The notes below the pieces were generated by a model. That model did no database searches and was not told where the DNA came from. It saw only the letters and a list, made by a program, of their open reading frames with translations. From Adineta steineri (lineage: Eukaryota; Rotifera; Eurotatoria; Adinetida; Adinetidae), in assembly GCA_905250115.1 (NCBI GenBank), contig CAJNOI010000025.1, forward strand, positions 422,755-486,754: DNA of 64,000 nt, read 5' to 3'. Shown piece by piece: positions 62,600-64,000 of this stretch. The stretch's first letter is position 1. Every line of letters starts with the position of its first letter. Both the position numbers and the translations under genes were made by a program.

Positions 62600-62743
62600 T
62601 CTTCGTGCTCATAACTGTCCGTCTGATTTTCGGCATGTTTATTCCGTTAATGGTAAACCTTATTAAACAACAATTTCCAGAAAACTATTAATTTCATCAA
62701 AGGCAGTAAATTGCACATCATCTCTTCGAATTTGTATAAATAA

Positions 62744-62937
62744 AGACAAGTTTATTTCAAATCCTACTATAAATCATATTCGTCATATAGNNNNNNNNNN
62801 NNNNNNNNNNNNNNNNNNNNNNNNNNNNNNNNNNNNNNNNNNNNNNNNNNNNNNNNNNNNNNNNNNNNNNNNNNNNNNNNNNNNNNNNNNAGACAAGTTT
62901 ATTTCAAATCCTACTATAAATCATATTCGTCATATAG
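62744..62937 (+). repeat. identical 47-bp sequence on both sides of the gap
   Basis: The sequence starting agacaagtttatttcaaatc and ending cgtcatatag occurs at 62744-62790 and again at 62891-62937 without a mismatch. This is the pattern of a scaffolding gap placed between overlapping contigs, so the true sequence may have a single copy and no gap. Confidence 0.9.
62791..62890. other. 100-N assembly gap
   Basis: Exactly 100 N bases. The 47 bases directly before the gap (62744-62790) are identical to the 47 bases directly after it (62891-62937), which points to an unmerged contig overlap. Confidence 0.98.
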
Positions 62938-63290
62938 AACCACAAATAATGAAGCTGTAATTGCTGATATTATTGATTCACCATTTTATCGAAAACTAAT
63001 ACGTACTGAATCAAGACCCTTTATCACACTTTTAATGAACTCTGATGATTTCGTAGTCGTTTTCAATAAATGAGCTTCTACGATCTATTACATTTAATCG
63101 TGTGAAATTAACCACTGGAGTGCTATCAGTTGATTCATCAAAACCGAAAAAAGACGAAATGCAAATATTTTTAGACAGTCTTGTAAAAGAACTAATTTAT
63201 TTTGAAAATAAAAGTGTTAGATATACTACTTTTAATTCTTCTTCTCATATTGAAATATTTCGATGTATATTAATTATTCACATCTGATAT

Positions 63291-63908
63291 ACTTCGCACT
63301 GGTGTAACTGAATTTCTGTTTGTTAAGGCTATGGGATATTGCGAATGTTTTTTGAAAATGTATCACAAATTTGAATCATAAATCTTTCATGTCAACACGA
63401 ATCTTTTTCTTCTTATTTTTAAAAATAATAGATTTACACAATGAGTTTACAGCTGAGTATGATTAAAAGAACACCCACACCCTCAAGATGATTTTCTCGT
63501 TAATTAAATACTACCATTACTTTGATATACATGCACCTAAAAATTATTATATTGAAGATAACTGTAAATGTACCCCATCTTTTATTATCAAATCGAATCA
63601 TGCACATTTTTAAGATACCGTGTGTAATATGGAATGAATAGAGAACGAAAAAAAGAAGTTGTTTTTTCTTTCTCTTAATCGTTTATCACTTTATCATTTA
63701 CTATAGTCACACGCATTTTTTTCCTGATTATTATAGTGCAAATTCGTCATTTTCTGTCTGTTGTATATAAGGGTTCATCCGTCCGTCGATTAAATATCGA
63801 AGAAGAAGAAGAAGAAAAATAATATGAAATAAATATAAAGAGAAACACTTTTCATTCCCTCTTCATTGTCCTGTGTACATAATTCATCCTGTTATTATTA
63901 TTTTAAAA
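63291..63908. other. intergenic region upstream of a new gene
   Basis: AT-rich sequence with a candidate TATA box (tatataa at 63764-63770) and a GAA microsatellite near 63799-63816. It lies just upstream of the gene start at 63909. No other gene is seen. Confidence 0.5.
63764..63770 (+). promoter_or_regulatory. candidate TATA box
   Basis: The sequence tatataa followed by ggg lies 139 bases upstream of the ATG at 63909, with a pyrimidine- and purine-run leader between them. In this AT-rich genome such a match can arise by chance, but the position fits a promoter. Confidence 0.35.
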
Positions 63909-63962
63909 ATGCAACAAGATTCGTCGATAAAAGCTATTCATGATTTAGCCCGACGAAGTAAA
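63909..63962 (+). CDS. first coding exon of a gene running off the window
   Basis: ATG at 63909 opens 18 codons (MQQDSSIKAIHDLARRSK) that end at a good donor, AAA|GTATGT. The remainder lies beyond the window, so the product cannot be named. The upstream TATA-like box and the abrupt donor support a real exon, but the evidence is short. Confidence 0.45.
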
Positions 63963-64000
63963 GTATGTTCAAATAAAAGAAGGTCTTTTTATTTGTATAA

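Larger units (their letters stand above)
62600..63290 (+). pseudogene. degenerate DNA-transposon transposase relic
   Basis: Across the gap and several frame breaks the translation keeps blocks of a transposase-domain (CACTA/EnSpm-type) protein: PFITLLMNSDDFVVVF, then in another frame NELLRSITFNRVKLTTGVLS and SKPKKDEMQIFLDSLVKELI. The order and spacing (N-x-D near a strand, then N-E-L, then K-P-x-x-x-x-x-F-L-x-x-[FL]-V-x-E-L) are those of that family. Stops and shifts (for example after EPQIMKL and after FNK) show it is dead. No terminal repeats were found. Confidence 0.55.

Noticed and set aside
38830-63479. TGTGGG-type motifs (for example 38830, 50010, 56131, 62399, and CCCACA at 63474), possible bdelloid-type telomeric repeats
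   Set aside because: They are single copies. A rough estimate for a 70 percent AT sequence gives several matches by chance in 64 kb on both strands, so they do not show a telomere.

Overview
This window is animal (metazoan) nuclear DNA. It is AT-rich, has many short GT-AG introns (about 40-110 nt, a few longer), and its genes sit on both strands with no operon signature. The gene content is animal: a muscarinic-type acetylcholine receptor, a peptide-receptor-like GPCR, AMMECR1, CDC25, CTDNEP1, a Rho GTPase and a VIT/vWA protein. Short introns, a triplicated two-TM membrane protein with a YGGLT-type motif that I associate from memory with bdelloid rotifer predicted proteins, and an accessory region with ADP-ribosyltransferase, TIR-NACHT and PARP genes together suggest a bdelloid rotifer (Adineta/Rotaria type). 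That assignment is inference. Exon models were built by hand from splice sites and reading phase; every model marked as closing keeps one open frame from ATG to stop.

Layout. 1-3.7 kb: gene-free, simple-sequence-rich. 3.7-8.3 kb (+): muscarinic-type receptor with a roughly 790-residue third intracellular loop. 9.2-11.2 kb (-): unrecognised 466-aa protein. 11.45-13.0 kb (-): AMMECR1. 13.5-14.7 kb (-): mitochondrial GrpE. 16.2-17.7 kb (+): EF-hand nicotinamidase. 18.7-20.75 kb (+): rhodanese plus dual-specificity phosphatase. 21.0-22.1 kb (+): short CDC25. 24.65-26.0 kb (+): rhodopsin-family GPCR. 26.5-27.7 kb (-): Gfo/Idh/MocA oxidoreductase. 28.3-31.7 kb (-): membrane-anchored VIT/vWA protein. 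32.2-32.4 kb (-): candidate secreted peptide. 34.1-35.25 kb (-): CTDNEP1/Dullard, head to head with a coiled-coil gene at 35.5-36.5 kb (+). 37.0-37.7 kb (+): Rho GTPase. 38.0-38.5 kb (+): small zinc-finger protein. 40.0-45.0 kb (+): three tandem two-TM units that splice into one 1370-aa frame. 45.5-46.1 kb (-): unresolved polytopic membrane gene.

From about 47 kb the character changes. A dynamin-like GTPase (47.0-49.6 kb, -), a PARP-fold gene (51.45-52.4 kb, +) and an ART-TIR-NACHT-HEAT gene (56.3-60.5 kb, +) lie among gene relics (an EGF fragment, a SEA/TM-like fragment and a transposase fragment), an inverted repeat pair and an assembly gap. The ART-TIR-NACHT-HEAT gene has visibly different codon use from the housekeeping genes. 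This half looks like an accessory region, possibly subtelomeric.

How the genes relate: most left-hand genes are unrelated housekeeping or signalling genes. The strongest candidate for a little-described system is the single frame joining an R-S-E ADP-ribosyltransferase to TIR, NACHT and HEAT domains, two NAD+-consuming folds on one NLR-like chassis, with a PARP-fold gene and a dynamin-like GTPase within 10 kb. The second is the concatenated three-unit two-TM protein, which looks like a single-chain trimer.
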